Below, piece by piece: positions 23,901-32,135 of a DNA stretch of 64,000 bases (position 1 is its first letter; each line of letters opens with the position of its first letter). Under the pieces are notes generated by a model. That model had not been told where the DNA came from. It saw only the letters and a list, made by a program, of their open reading frames with translations, and did no database searches. The position numbers were made by a program, and so were the translations under genes. The stretch is from Limnomonas spitsbergensis (lineage: Eukaryota; Chlorophyta; Chlorophyceae; Chlamydomonadales), in the NCBI GenBank assembly GCA_037349105.1, contig JAYJMM010000081.1, positions 1,178,001 to 1,242,000 of the forward strand. The letters run 5' to 3'.

Positions 23901-26900
23901 GCAGCGTCCATGTTAAGAGTTCAGGGATGATGTGCCAGACTTTGCAGGCGGCACCCAAGCAGCGTCCATGTTAAGGGTTCAGGGATGATGTGCCAGACTT
24001 TGCAGGCGGCACCCAAGCAGCGTCCATGTTAAGAGTTCAGGGATGATGTGCCAGACTTTGCAGGCGGCACCCAAGCAGCGTCCACATACAGTTTGGCCCG
24101 GTCTTCAAGGGGCAATACTTCACTTGGGTGCAAGGGTTCAGGTTTAGGGAGGTTGCCGTTTTTAGAGTTCAGGATTAAGGTGCCAGACTACACAGTTGAC
24201 AACACAGCAGCGTCCACATACAGCTTGGCCGGGCCCACCAGGGGCAAAACTGCCGTGTGGTGAAAGGGTTCAAGTTTCGGAGTCTGCAGTCTTTGAGGGT
24301 TTAGAGGTGAGGGGGGGGGGGCAGTGTTAAGGGCTCAAGTTGATGAGGGGGAGGGGGGGGGAGGGGGGTGATACGGGAGTGGTGGGGGGGGAGAGGGTAC
24401 GGGGTTAACCTGTGCATTTCTGTATCAAGCTCTTTAACTTTGCAAGTACACATATTAGTGCAGATGTACACAGGCTGTGTACTTCTGTACCAACCTGTGT
24501 ACCGTACATCTGCACCAACATGTGTACTTACAGGAGGTTACACATGACATCACTGCCTTAACCTGTGTACATCTGTACAAGCCAGTGTACTTCTGTACCA
24601 ACCTGCGTACTTCGGTACTAATGTATGCCCATATGCACTAACTTTTGTACTGCTGTACCTGTGTACTGCTGCACTCACCTACGTACGACAGGAAGACTGG
24701 GTTGCACATGACGTCGCTGCCCCTCAGGTTGAGCAGCCACGCCACCTCATCCAGCATTGTCACCAGCAGCACATCTGCACGCGCCTCACGCATCTAAGAG
24801 CGAGGGGTATGCAGGGGGGGGATGGGATAAGACTCTGCTCCTTGCTGCTGCCTTACACGCACCTGCTTCCTCATGCGCGTGAGCTTGTCAGGAACGGTCT
24901 CCCCTGCCCACTGGAAGGCATGGATCCTGACAGGTTCCTAAGGGCCGGCGGGGCGGGCAGCTCCCCAAGCCTGGTCCACCGGGTTGATGTCCTGAAGCAT
25001 CCCACCCACAGCCCAACACGCACCTGCTTCCTCATGCGCGTGAGCTTGTCAGGAACGGTCTCCCCTGCCCACTGGAAGGCATGGATCCTGACAGGTTCCT
25101 AAGGGCCGGCGGGGCGGGCAGCTCCCCAAGCCTGGTCCACCGGGTTGATGTCCCGAAGCATCCCACCCACAGCCCAACACGCACCTGCTTCCTCATACGC
25201 GTGAGCTTGTCAGGAACGGTCTCCCCTGCCCACTGGAGGGCGTGGATCCTGACAGGTTCCTTAGGGCCGGCGGGGCGGGCAGCTCCCCAAGCCTGGTCCA
25301 CCGGGTTGATGTCCCGAAGCATCCCACCCACAGCCCAACACGCACCTGCTTCCTCATACGCGTGAGCTTGTCAGGAACAGTCTCCCCTGCCCACTGGAGG
25401 GCGTGGATCCTGACAGGTTCCTTAGGGCCGGCGGGGCGGGCAGCTCCCCATGCCTGGTCCACCGGGTTGGTGTCCCGAAGCAGCGGCACCAGGACCTTGC
25501 CTGCGGCCTCCAGCTTGAGCTTGAGCTTGCGGACGGCGTCCACAGTGTGCAAGTAAGGGTCGATACCCAGACGTCCGCCCTCGGGGAGATTCTCAGCCAG
25601 CCAGTCCTCAAGCTGTTAGAGGGTCAGGGTTCAGAATTTCAGGTTAAGGTTTAAAGGGGATGGAAGGGAGGGCAAGTAAGGGTCGATCTCCACTCGTCCG
25701 GCTTCCGGGAGATTCTCAGCCAGCCAGTCCTCAAGCTGTTAGGGGGCACAGGGTTTCGGGTTAAGAGATTAAGATTCAGTATTCCGGGCAAGGGAATGGA
25801 AGGGAGGGCAGGGAGGGGTCGATACCTACTCGTCCGCCTTCGGGGGAGATTCTCAGCCAGCCAGGCCTCAAGCTGTTGGGGGGGCATGGTTTAGGGTTTC
25901 AGGCTCAGATTTTTGACAACGGGATGTGGGTGGCAATGCCCACAGGTTTGCCTCGGGCAAGTTATCAGCCAGCCATTTTCTGTAAGGGTTTCGAGTTTGG
26001 GGTTTCAGGTTGAGGTTTTAAGGGGATGGAAGGGAGGGCAGGTAAGGGTCGATACCCACTCGACTGGCTTCCGGGAGGTTCTCAGCCAGCCAGTCCTCAA
26101 GCTGTCAGAGGGCACAGGGTTAAGGGTTTCAGGCTCAGGTTTCTGACGACGGGGTGTGGGTGGCGATACCTACAGGTCATCCTCAGGCAATTTCTCAGCC
26201 AGCCATTTCTCTGTAAGGGTTTCGGGTTAAGAGATTAAGGTTCAGTATTCCGGGCAACGGAATGGAAGGGAGGGCAAGGAGCGGTCGATACCCACTCGTC
26301 CACCTTTGGGGAGGTTCTCAGCCAGCCAGTCCTCAAGCTGTTAGGGGGGCAGGGTTTAGGGTTTAGTGATTCAGGTTCAGTATTCCGGGCAAGGGGATGA
26401 AAGGGGGGGGGTAGGGGTCGATACCTACTCGTCCGCCTTCCGGGAAGTTCTCAGCCAGCCAGTCCTCAAGCTGATAGGGGGAAGGGGAGGAGGGGTTGAG
26501 GGTTTTGGGAGTAACATACCAATTCCAGGCCAGTGGATGAGGGGGGTGAAGTGGGGGGCGATCCACACTCGTCCAGCTTTGGGGAAGTTCTCAGCCAGCC
26601 AGTCCTCAAGCTGATAGGGGGAGGGGGGGGGACAGGGTTGAGGGTTAAGTGATTAAGGTTCAGTATTCCAGGCAAAGGGATGAAAGGGGCAAGGTGGGGG
26701 GCGATACGTACTCGTCCGCTTTCGGGGAGATTCCCAGCCAGACAGTCCTCAAGCTGGGTTTACGATTCAGGGTTCGAGGACAGGGATTTCGGGCAAGGCA
26801 ATGGCAAGGGGGGGGGGGGGGGGGATAAGGCAGGGGGCAATGCCTACTCATCTGCCCTGAAGCGAATTATCAGCCGACCAGTCACCAAGCTGCAAGGGCT

Positions 26901-29900
26901 CAAAGTCAATGGTTGAAGGTGATTGTCCGATTGATGGTTCAAGGTGTAGGGCAGTAGGGCAGGGAGATCAGGACTTAGCCACCATAATTCCATAAATCTT
27001 GTGGGTGCCGCCAGTTTTTTTAGTTATTATTTCCTGAACCGAAATTCACGTAAAAATGAAATTAAGAGGGGCACCGGAATTTGAACCTGGCCAACCCCTT
27101 CATCCAGCCTTCATGAGCGACCAATGTTGACCTAAGGTAACCCAGGGCCTGCGCGCATATTTATGCTTGATTTACGTTTTTCAATATTATTGTGAGGCGC
27201 CGCCACCCATGCCTGGGCAGCCCCCTTCATCCAGCGGGTTTTATGTAAAATTGAATTTAAAACAGGCACCGCCTCCCACGTCTGTGCAGCCCTTTGATCC
27301 AGCCTTCATGAGTGACCAATCCATTGGCTCAGGGGGACCAGATCCTGCCTGCCTGGATTTGCTGGATACTGCCCGGATTTCCTAGATCCTGACTGGATTT
27401 CCTGGATCCTAGATTGCCTGGATCCTGGAATGCCTGGATCCTGCCTGGATCCTGGATTTCCGGGATTCAATATCATTTAGAAGCACCGTCACCCACATCT
27501 AGGCAGCCCCTTGATCCAGCCTTCATGAGCCACCAATGAAGCCCCTAAACCCTAAACCAAGATCCTGCCTGCATGTTTAAGGATAGCTTAGGGTATTTGG
27601 TATTATCTAGAAGTACCCACGTCTGGGCAGCCTGGCGATCCAGCCTTCGTGAACGACCAATCGGGGGACGAATCGGGACCAGATCCTGCCTGCCTGGATA
27701 TTTCCGGGATCCTGCCTGGATTTCCTATATCTCGATTTCCTGGATCCTGGATTGCCCGGATCCTACCTGGATCCTGCCTGCCTGGATTTCCTGGATTTCC
27801 TGGATCCTGCCTGCCTGGATTTCCTGGATTCAATATCATTTGCAAGCACCGTCACCCACATCTGGGCAGCCTGGCGATCCAGCCTTCATGAGCGTCCAGT
27901 CGGGTCCTAGCTCCTGACTGGCCTGCAAGTAGTAGCGGCCGTCGGTCCACAGGAGAGCCTTGTCTGTCGTAACCACAACTGTACCAGCAGTGCCTGTGAA
28001 TCTGGATAGGTGTAGGGTTTAGGGTGCAGGGTTAGCGTAACCACAAAAGTGCCGGCAGTGCCTGTGAATCTGGATGGGTGTAGGGGTCAGGGTTTGGGGT
28101 TTAGGGTGCAGGATGCAGGGTTCAGAATTAGCTTGACCAAAACTGTGCCGGCGGTGCCTGTGAACCTGGATGGCAAACAAAAGAGTGCGGCAGGCGGGCG
28201 TGGTGATGGGGGGGAGAGGGGACCCTTGCTTAGAGATTAACAAAAGAGCGTGGCAGGCGGGCGTGGTGATGGGGGGGGAGGGGACCCTTGCTTAGAGATT
28301 AACAAAAGAGTGTGGCAGGCGGGCGTGGTGATGGGGGGGAGGGACCCTTGCTTAGAGATTAACAAAAGAGCGTGGCAGGCGGGCGTGGTGATGGGGGGGA
28401 GAGGGGACCCTTGCTAAGAGATTAACAAAAGAGTGTGGCAGGCGGGCGTGGTGATGGGGGGGGAGGGGACCCTTGCTTAGAGATTAACAAAAGAGTGTGG
28501 CAGGCGGGCGTGGTGATGGGGGGGAGAGGGGACCCTTGCTTAGAGATTAACAAAAGAGTGTGGCAGGCGGGCGTGGTGATGGGGGGGAGGGGACCCTTGC
28601 TTAGAGATTAACAAACGAGTGTGGCAGGCAGGCGTGGTGATGGGGGGGGTGGGGACCCTTGCTTAGAGATTAATAAAAGAGTGTGGCAGGCAGGCGTGGT
28701 GATGGGGGGGAGAGGGGACCCTTGCTAAGAGATTAACAAAAGAGTATGGCAGGCGGGCGTGGTGATGGGGTGGGGAGGGGACCCTTGCTTAGAGATTAAT
28801 AAAAGAGTGTGGCAGGCAGGCGTGGTGATGGGGGGGGAGGGGACCCTTGCTTAGAGATTAACAAAAGAGTGTGGCAGGCAGGCGTGGTGATGGGGGGGTA
28901 GGGGACCCTTGCTTAGAGATTAACAAAAGAGTGTGGCAGGCGGGCGTGGTGATGGGGTGGGGAGGGGACCCTTGCTTAGAGATTAATAAAAGAGTGTGGC
29001 AGGCAGGCGTGGTGATGGGGGGGAGAGGGGACCCTTGCTTAGAGATTAATAAAAGAGTGTGGCAGGCAGGCGTGGTGATGGGGTGGGGAGGGGACCCTTG
29101 CTTAGAGATTAATAAAAGAGTGTGGCAGGCAGGCGTGGTGATGGGGGGGGAGGGGACCCTTGCTTAGAGATTAACAAAAGAGTGTGGCAGGCAGGCGTGG
29201 TGATGGGGGGGGAGGGGACCCTTGCTTAAAGATTAATAAAAGAGTGTGGCAGGCAGGCGTGGTGATGGGGGGGGGGACCCTTGCTTAGATATTAATAAAA
29301 GAGTGTGGCAGGCGGGCGTGGTGATGGGGTGGGGAGGGGACCCTTGCTTAGAGATGAATAAAAGAGTGTGGCAGGCGGGCGTGGTGATGGGGGGGGAGGG
29401 GACCCTTGCTTAGAGATTAATAAAAGAGTGTGGCAGGCGGGCGTGCTGATGGGGGGGGAGGGACCCTTGCTTAGAGATTAATAAACGAGTGTGGCAGGCG
29501 GGCGTGGTGATGGGGGGGAGAGGGGACCCTTGCTTAGAGATTAATAAAATAGTGTGGCAGGCAGGCGTGGTGATGGGGGGGAGAGGGGACCCTTGCTAAG
29601 AGATTAACAAAAGAGTGTGGCAGGCGGGCGTGGTGATGGGGTGGGGAGGGGACCCTTGCTTAGAGATTAATAAAAGAGTGTGGCAGGCAGGCGTGGTGAT
29701 GGGGTGGGGAGGGGACCCTTGCTTAGAGATTAACAAAAGAGTGTGGCAGGCAGGCGTGGTGATGGGGGGGTAGGGGACCCTTGCTTAGAGATTAATAAAA
29801 GAGTGTGGCAGGCGGGCGTGCTGATGGGGGGGGGAGGGACCCTTGCTTAGAGATTAATAAACGAGTGTGGCAGGCGGGCGTGGTGATGGGGTGGAGAGGG

Positions 29901-31966
29901 GACCCTTGCTTAGAGATTAACAAAAGAGTGTGGCAGGCGGGCGTGGTGATGGGGGGGGGGGGGACCCTTGCTTAGAGATTAATAAAATAGTGTGGCAGGC
30001 AGGCGTGGTGATGGGGGGGAGAGGGGACCCTTGCTTAGAGATTAACAAAAGAGTGTGGCAGGCGGGCGTGGTGATGGGGTGGGGAGGGGACCCTTGCTTA
30101 GAGATTAATAAAAGAGTGTGGCAGGCAGGCGTGGTGATGGGGGGGAGGGGACCCTTGCTTAGAGATTAATAAAATAGTGTGGCAGGCAGGCGTGGTGATG
30201 GGGGGGGAGGGGACCCTTGCTTAGAGATTAATAAAAGAGTGTGGCAGGCGGGCGTGGTGATGGGGGGGGGAGGGGACCCTTGCTTAGAGATTAATAAAAG
30301 TGTGTGGCAGGCGGGCGTGGTGATGGGGGGGGGAGGGACCCTTGCTTAGAGATTAACAAAAGAGTGTGGCAGGCGGGCGTGGTGATGGGGTGGGGAGGGG
30401 ACCCTTGCTTAGAGATTAATAAAAGAGTGTGGCAGGCGGGCGTGGTGATGGGGGGGGGGGACCCTTGCTTAGATATTAATAAAAGAGTGTGGCAGGCGGG
30501 CGTGGTGATGGGGTGGGGAGGGGACCCTTGCTTAGAGATTAATAAAAGAGTGTGGCAGGCGGGCGTGGTGATGGGGGGGGAGGGGACCCTTGCTTAGAGA
30601 TTAATAAAAGAGTGTGGCAGGCGGGCGTGCTGATGGGGGGGGGAGGGACCCTTGCTTAGAGATTAATAAACGAGTGTGGCAGGCGGGCGTGGTGATGGGG
30701 GGGAGAGGGGACCCTTGCTTAGAGATTAACAAAAGAGTGTGGCAGGCGGGCGTGGTGATGGGGGGGGGGGGGACCCTTGCTTAGAGATTAATAAAATAGT
30801 GTGGCAGGCAGGCGTGGTGATGGGGGGGAGAGGGGACCCTTGCTTAGAGATAAACAAAAGAGTGTGGCAGGCGGGCGTGGTGATGGGGGGGGAGAGGGGA
30901 CCCTTGCTTAGAGATTAATAAAAGAGTGTGGCAGGCAGGCGTGGTGATGGGGGGGGAGGGGACCCTTGCTTAGAGATTAATAAAAGAGTGTGGCAGGCAG
31001 GCGTGGTGATGGGGGGGGGGGACCCTTGCTTAGAGATTAATAAAAGAGTGTGGCAGGCAGGCGTGGTGATGGGGGGGGGAGGGGACCCTTGCTTAGAGAT
31101 TAATAAAAGAGTGTGGCAGGCGGGCGTGCTGATGGGGGGGGGAGGGACCCTTGCTTAGAGATTAATAAAAGAGTGTGGCAGGCGGGCGTGGTGATGGGGG
31201 GGAGAGGGGACCCTTGCTTAGAGATTAACAAAAGAGTGTGGCAGGCAGGCGTGGTGATGGGGGGGGGAGGGACCCTCGTTTAGAGATAATGAAGGGCTAA
31301 ACTCTCTACACTTGCATTTTGGGATAACCTACGGGTGACACCTTCAAACCTTAACTCATGAGATTCAAAAGGGCAACACACCTTTGAAATATTTTTCCAT
31401 GGACCTCCGCTCAAACGTATCCCCTGAACCCTCGACTTTTGTGATAACATGGGGGGAAACCAGAGGAAGAAATTCAACACTTGCTTTTGAGATGAACTTG
31501 GGTTTAACACTCAAACCTCAACCCTTCAGACAGACAAATTCGGACTAAAATATCAACCCTAAAACCTAAAACCTAAAATATCAACCCATGATTACCAGTA
31601 TTGAGATATAGTATATTGAGCCCTCAACTGTTAAGCTTCGTGATAAATTGAAAACCAACGGGAATCCCTCTCTTAGTAAACCCTCAGCTTTTTAGGAATA
31701 TTATGAATACAAATCCTCAAGCCTCGACTGAAGAGATAAACCACGCCTCGGACCTCGGACCTCGACCCCCCCAAACCCTAAAACCCTCACTTTGAGAGAA
31801 ACTCCCTCCGCGTGAAGCAGTCCGGGCTGTACTCGCTCATGTGTGGATCCTCCGTGGGGACCAGGAAGGCATGGACGCCCATCCCGTCGCCCACCGCCGC
31901 CATGTGGCGACGGACCACTGCTAGGTTCTCGTCCGAAGGAGGCGGCGCTGTGGGCTTTGAGGACAT
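2990..31966 (-). CDS. Aminopeptidase P (Xaa-Pro aminopeptidase, peptidase family M24B), 15 exons
   Basis: Cleaves the N-terminal residue from peptides whose second residue is proline; the family is metal-dependent and usually cytosolic, and no signal peptide is seen. Exons (5' to 3'): 31966-31791, 28001-27860, 25612-25346, 24793-24679, 17076-17000, 16606-16459, 15798-15653, 11262-11158, 9503-9376, 8751-8616, 7711-7562, 6538-6474, 4916-4830, 3682-3559, 3076-2990. They sum to 1953 nt (650 codons plus TAA), all phases agree, and the length fits the three-domain eukaryotic enzyme (about 620 residues). The five expected metal ligands are present with the family spacing: Asp446 (LLDSGGQY), Asp457 (TTDITRT), His520 (HGTGHGVG), Glu554 (NEPGYYEDG) and Glu568 (RIEN). 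The C-terminus has the family's LEWL motif. All donors are GT except the GC donor after exon 7. Introns reach 7.6 kb and are full of exon-edge copies. Exon junctions are inferred from homology and splice signals, not from transcripts. Confidence 0.93.
3160..3530 (-). repeat. Degenerate copies of the 3' part of aminopeptidase P exon 14 with donor
   Basis: Within intron 14 the block encoding [14 protein letters not shown] recurs at about 3190-3230 ([15 protein letters not shown]), 3330-3430 (weak) and 3480-3530, each followed by GTG-A-T/C-T-C-A-C sequence resembling the real donor at 3558. The true exon 14 (3559-3682) is the 5'-most copy in transcript sense. Confidence 0.75.
3700..4385 (-). repeat. 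Intron 13: exon 14 5'-edge copies and a 42-nt minisatellite
   Basis: Partial copies of the exon 14 acceptor region occur at about 3705-3745, 4045-4130, 4242-4290 and 4318-4380 (for example ATGCAATGGGGAGAAAGGTC on the plus strand). Between them, 3816-4026 is a 42-nt unit repeated five times (unit begins GAGCAAGTGCATCTGTGCCA). Because 42 is a multiple of three, open frames run through it on both strands; these are artefacts. Confidence 0.75.
4435..4640 (+). repeat. Dispersed repeat module, two tandem copies
   Basis: Two copies (about 4438-4528 and 4540-4630) of a module ending GCCACATCCGCGCCGTTACC. Further copies are at 43540-43622 (plus) and 37608-37700 (minus). All four lie in introns (aminopeptidase P intron 13, GPI8 introns 7 and 9). 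Probably the end of a transposon or a SINE; no RNA polymerase III promoter could be confirmed. Confidence 0.6.
5020..5500 (-). repeat. Intron 12: degenerate copies of the exon 13 acceptor edge
   Basis: Plus-strand words such as CTGCATCAGACAG, which flanks exon 13 at 4917-4930, recur at 5373-5387. A GGGCGGGCAAGGA-type block recurs near 5000, 5118, 5232 and 5480. Spacing is about 115-240 nt. The copies have decayed far from coding sequence. Confidence 0.4.
6217..6444. mobile_element. Small inverted-repeat element in a TA target (family C), aminopeptidase P intron 12
   Basis: Ends are CCGTAAAACGGG and the inverted CCGGTTTTACGG, with TA on both sides (6215-6216 and 6445-6446). It ends 29 bp upstream (plus coordinates) of exon 12. 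It shares the TACCGTA terminus with families A and B but has different inner sequence. Confidence 0.6.
7018..7172. repeat. 14-nt minisatellite in aminopeptidase P intron 11
   Basis: About eleven units of a 14-nt motif (CACTGGGCAGCCAC and variants with CACTGGACAGCC). The neighbouring 6530-6780 stretch is rich in GGGTTCAGGG and GGGTTTAGGG words, like most introns here. Confidence 0.85.
7335..7560 (-). repeat. Copies of the 3' edge of aminopeptidase P exon 11 with donor
   Basis: The plus-strand block CGCACCTCGTGCACGTTGAG, spanning the exon 11 donor at 7557-7576, is repeated at about 7479-7498 and, degenerate, at 7345-7365. On the minus strand both copies keep part of LNVHE followed by GTGCGCC, so the duplicated piece includes the splice donor. 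Confidence 0.85.
7780..8560 (-). repeat. Intron 10: interleaved copies of exon 11 5' edge and exon 10 3' edge
   Basis: Copies of the exon 11 start (plus-strand GATGTGGCCCTGAGGCAGGG at 7703-7722) occur near 7798-7820, 7945-7968 and 8035-8070. Copies of the exon 10 end (real donor at 8616) occur near 8150-8215, 8310-8375 and 8490-8560; each keeps HFGTP-like coding and a partial RVLQ/donor. The intron thus holds acceptor-side copies next to the downstream exon and donor-side copies next to the upstream exon. Confidence 0.85.
8830..8915 (-). repeat. Copy of the 5' edge of aminopeptidase P exon 10
   Basis: 8835-8912 repeats 8713-8795 almost exactly, including the acceptor CTGCACCAACAGGGGGGCGG on the plus strand and the codons for the start of [13 protein letters not shown]. 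One base is missing in the serially repeated GCAGCA stretch, so the copy is out of frame beyond that point. Confidence 0.9.
9160..9245 (-). repeat. Copy of the 3' edge of aminopeptidase P exon 9
   Basis: Plus-strand CACTTGCCTTCCCACGCTCG at 9176-9195 parallels CACTTGCCCTCCTGTGCTCG at 9380-9399 in the true exon end, and the GGGCCCGCCCC block parallels GPNGA codons. The region before it (9145-9165) is a C-run, and 9300-9365 is a CCCACCTACCTA microsatellite. Confidence 0.75.
9545..9815 (-). repeat. Copies of exon 9 5' edge and a GGGCCTGCCTCA minisatellite
   Basis: 9570-9610 repeats the start of exon 9 (plus-strand AGCAGTCAGCTCCTTATCCA against AGCAGTCAGCTCCTTGTCCA at 9484-9503). 9695-9812 is a 6/12-nt minisatellite based on GGGCCTGCCTCA. 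Both are in intron 8. Confidence 0.75.
10065..10610. repeat. About 180-nt tandem repeat, three copies, aminopeptidase P intron 8
   Basis: A unit starting near GCAGACCACTCTCCAGAAGG (10256) is present at about 10066-10255, 10256-10438 and 10439-10600 with decay in the third copy. Shared landmarks are GAGACTCGACCA and CACCCCACAGTTGGCCGTGT. No similarity to the neighbouring exons was noticed. Confidence 0.8.
10755..10990 (-). repeat. Two degenerate copies of the 3' edge of aminopeptidase P exon 8
   Basis: Plus-strand CACCGCGACCTCCGTGACGG (10769-10788) and CACCTTAATCTCCGTGATAG (10911-10930) parallel the true exon 8 end, CCTCAACCTCCGTGATGGTG at 11157-11176. On the minus strand they retain (E)TVSSGxTVTEV-like codons. 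Confidence 0.8.
11290..14300 (-). repeat. 82-nt minisatellite, 36 copies, each carrying the acceptor and start of aminopeptidase P exon 8
   Basis: The landmark AATGAACCCGGCCTG sits at 11333 in the first and 14203 in the last regular copy, exactly 35 periods of 82 nt, so no indels have accumulated. On the minus strand each unit reads TTCTGAACAG then GCCGGGTTCATTGTAACCCA, parallel to the true junction TTCGTGCAG/GCCGGCTTTGTGGAAGCCCA at 11262. Units then show CCCCTGG/GTGAGC, a good donor, 27 nt after the acceptor. Only a few sites vary (CCC/CCT, GAA/GTA, AGG/ATG). The edge copies at 11285-11335 and 14212-14300 are more like the real exon. Confidence 0.95.
14310..15150 (-). repeat. Remainder of aminopeptidase P intron 7 with sparse exon 8 edge copies
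   Basis: Mostly AT-richer unique sequence. Degenerate exon 8 acceptor copies are visible near 14600-14645 (CAACAAACCCGGCCTGTGAA on plus), 14805-14835 and 14885-14930 (CATCCCGGAGATGGGCTT, identical to exon 8 codons for AHLRDA). Nothing else recognised. Confidence 0.5.
15160..15652 (-). repeat. About eight tandem copies of the 3' edge of exon 7 with splice donor (about 60-nt unit)
   Basis: Plus-strand CCAACTTGCCAGCTC or its variants occur at about 15205, 15248, 15335, 15412, 15472, 15532, 15592 and at the true exon end, 15653. On the minus strand each copy reads (N)D/N-A/T-EL followed by GC-AAGT or GT-AAGT/GT-GAGT. The true exon uses GCAAGT, while several decoy copies carry canonical GT donors. 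Confidence 0.85.
16055..16400 (-). repeat. Two copies of the 3' half of aminopeptidase P exon 6
   Basis: 16065-16140 and 16310-16390 repeat codons for [14 protein letters not shown] and the donor area, with the true copy at 16459-16530. The copy at 16310-16390 is nearly identical to the exon (plus-strand CAGCCGCCTCGCTGGCCGCC in both). Spacing is about 240 and 135 nt. Confidence 0.9.
16665..16740 (-). repeat. Copy of the 5' edge of aminopeptidase P exon 6
   Basis: 16671-16732 repeats 16551-16612 with few changes. On the minus strand it reads the acceptor TACAG then GCATCTGGTGTTGAGATTGT and codons for [13 protein letters not shown]. Confidence 0.9.
16803..16990. repeat. 16-nt minisatellite (CCCATCTCCTCCTCCT), about 12 copies
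   Basis: Highly regular polypyrimidine array on the plus strand in intron 5, ending 10 bp before exon 5. On the transcript strand it is a purine GGAGGAGGAG array right after the donor. The Ser/Leu/Pro open frames across it are artefacts of the repeat. Confidence 0.95.
17130..24260 (-). repeat. 58-nt minisatellite, 118 copies, derived from aminopeptidase P exon 5
   Basis: The landmark GCGGCACCC falls at 17278 in the first and 24064 in the last copy, exactly 117 periods of 58 nt with no net indel. On the minus strand a unit reads CATGGACGCTGCTTGGGTGC then CGCCTGCAAAGTCTGGCAC, a relic of exon 5 codons [10 protein letters not shown] (17000-17076). The array is bracketed by longer, better preserved exon 5 copies with acceptors, at about 17157-17215, 24064-24115 and 24190-24255. 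Variation is limited to a handful of positions. This fills most of the 7.6-kb intron 4. Confidence 0.97.
24290..24690. repeat. G-run block and CTGTAC-type repeat in intron 4
   Basis: 24305-24395 contains G-runs of 4 to 9 on the plus strand, so the DNA could form G-quadruplexes. 24415-24680 repeats variants of ACCTGTGTACTTCTGTACC at irregular spacing. No coding signal. Confidence 0.7.
24863..25345 (-). repeat. Three 161-nt tandem copies of the 3' half of exon 3 with donor
   Basis: Donor-bearing junctions (CAG/GTGCGTG on the minus strand) lie at 25346 (true exon 3 end), 25185, 25024 and 24863, exactly 161 nt apart. Each copy keeps [20 protein letters not shown] to KLTRMRKQ almost unchanged. 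Since 161 is not a multiple of three, the copies are in successive frames. The acceptor side is not included. Confidence 0.97.
25720..26895 (-). repeat. About nine degenerate copies of the 5' edge of exon 3 with acceptor
   Basis: Plus-strand TTCTCAGCCAGCCAGTCCTC recurs with decay at about 25713, 25851, 25960, 26081, 26195, 26319, 26449, 26588 and 26730, against the true exon 3 at 25590. On the minus strand each reads an acceptor (AACAG, ATCAG) followed by [14 protein letters not shown](V/L)GID. Spacing is about 110-140 nt, and the intervening sequence is rich in GGGTTTAGGGTTTCAGG words. Confidence 0.92.
27040..27860 (-). repeat. Copies of the 3' edge of exon 2, with a TGCCTGGATCC minisatellite
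   Basis: Plus-strand GCAGCC...GATCCAGCCTTCATGAG blocks at about 27085-27120, 27215-27235, 27280-27320, 27495-27540 and 27620-27665 parallel the true exon 2 end at 27862-27900 (codons [12 protein letters not shown]). Between them, 27330-27470 and 27680-27840 repeat CCTGGATCCTGCCTGGATTT-like units. All lie in intron 2. Confidence 0.85.
28005..31285 (-). repeat. About 63-nt minisatellite, roughly 50 copies, in aminopeptidase P intron 1
   Basis: Unit landmarks on plus are GTGTGGCAGGCGGGCGTGGT and GACCCTTGCTTAGAGATTAA, separated by a G-run of 6 to 12, so unit length varies from about 59 to 66. Two clear copies of the exon 2 start lie next to it (28036-28075 and 28140-28175; minus-strand [12 protein letters not shown]). 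The unit itself shows weak similarity to that exon start (GCAGGCGGGCG against GCCGGCGGTGCC), so an exon origin is likely but not proven. Confidence 0.9.
31290..31790 (-). other. 5' part of aminopeptidase P intron 1, no distinct feature
   Basis: AT-richer sequence with recurring AACCCTCAAC, AACCTAAAACC and TTTTGTGATAAC words, probably decayed tandem copies of the region after the exon 1 donor (GTGAGGGTTTTAGGGT on minus). No coding or RNA gene seen. Confidence 0.35.
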
Positions 31967-32135
31967 GGTGGTGCTGGGTGCTGTGGCAGAAAGGGATCCG
32001 AAACCCTAGTGTATGCGAGGGGGGGGGAGGGAGGGGGCACGGTGCGGCTGGGTGATGTGGCAGTGGGGGATTCGAAACCATAGTGGTGGGAGTGGGAGTG
32101 GGGGGTGAGATACAGATCTTGTGCGTGGGAGAGAA

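Noticed and set aside
17278..24085. CRISPR-like array of regular repeats
   Set aside because: Units are contiguous with no unique spacers, differ by point changes only, and match the neighbouring exon; the setting is a eukaryotic intron.
28871..31158. Repeated Gly/Asp/Cys protein frames ([18 protein letters not shown] type)
   Set aside because: They come from the 63-nt array where unit lengths happen to keep frame; frames break at each G-run length change.
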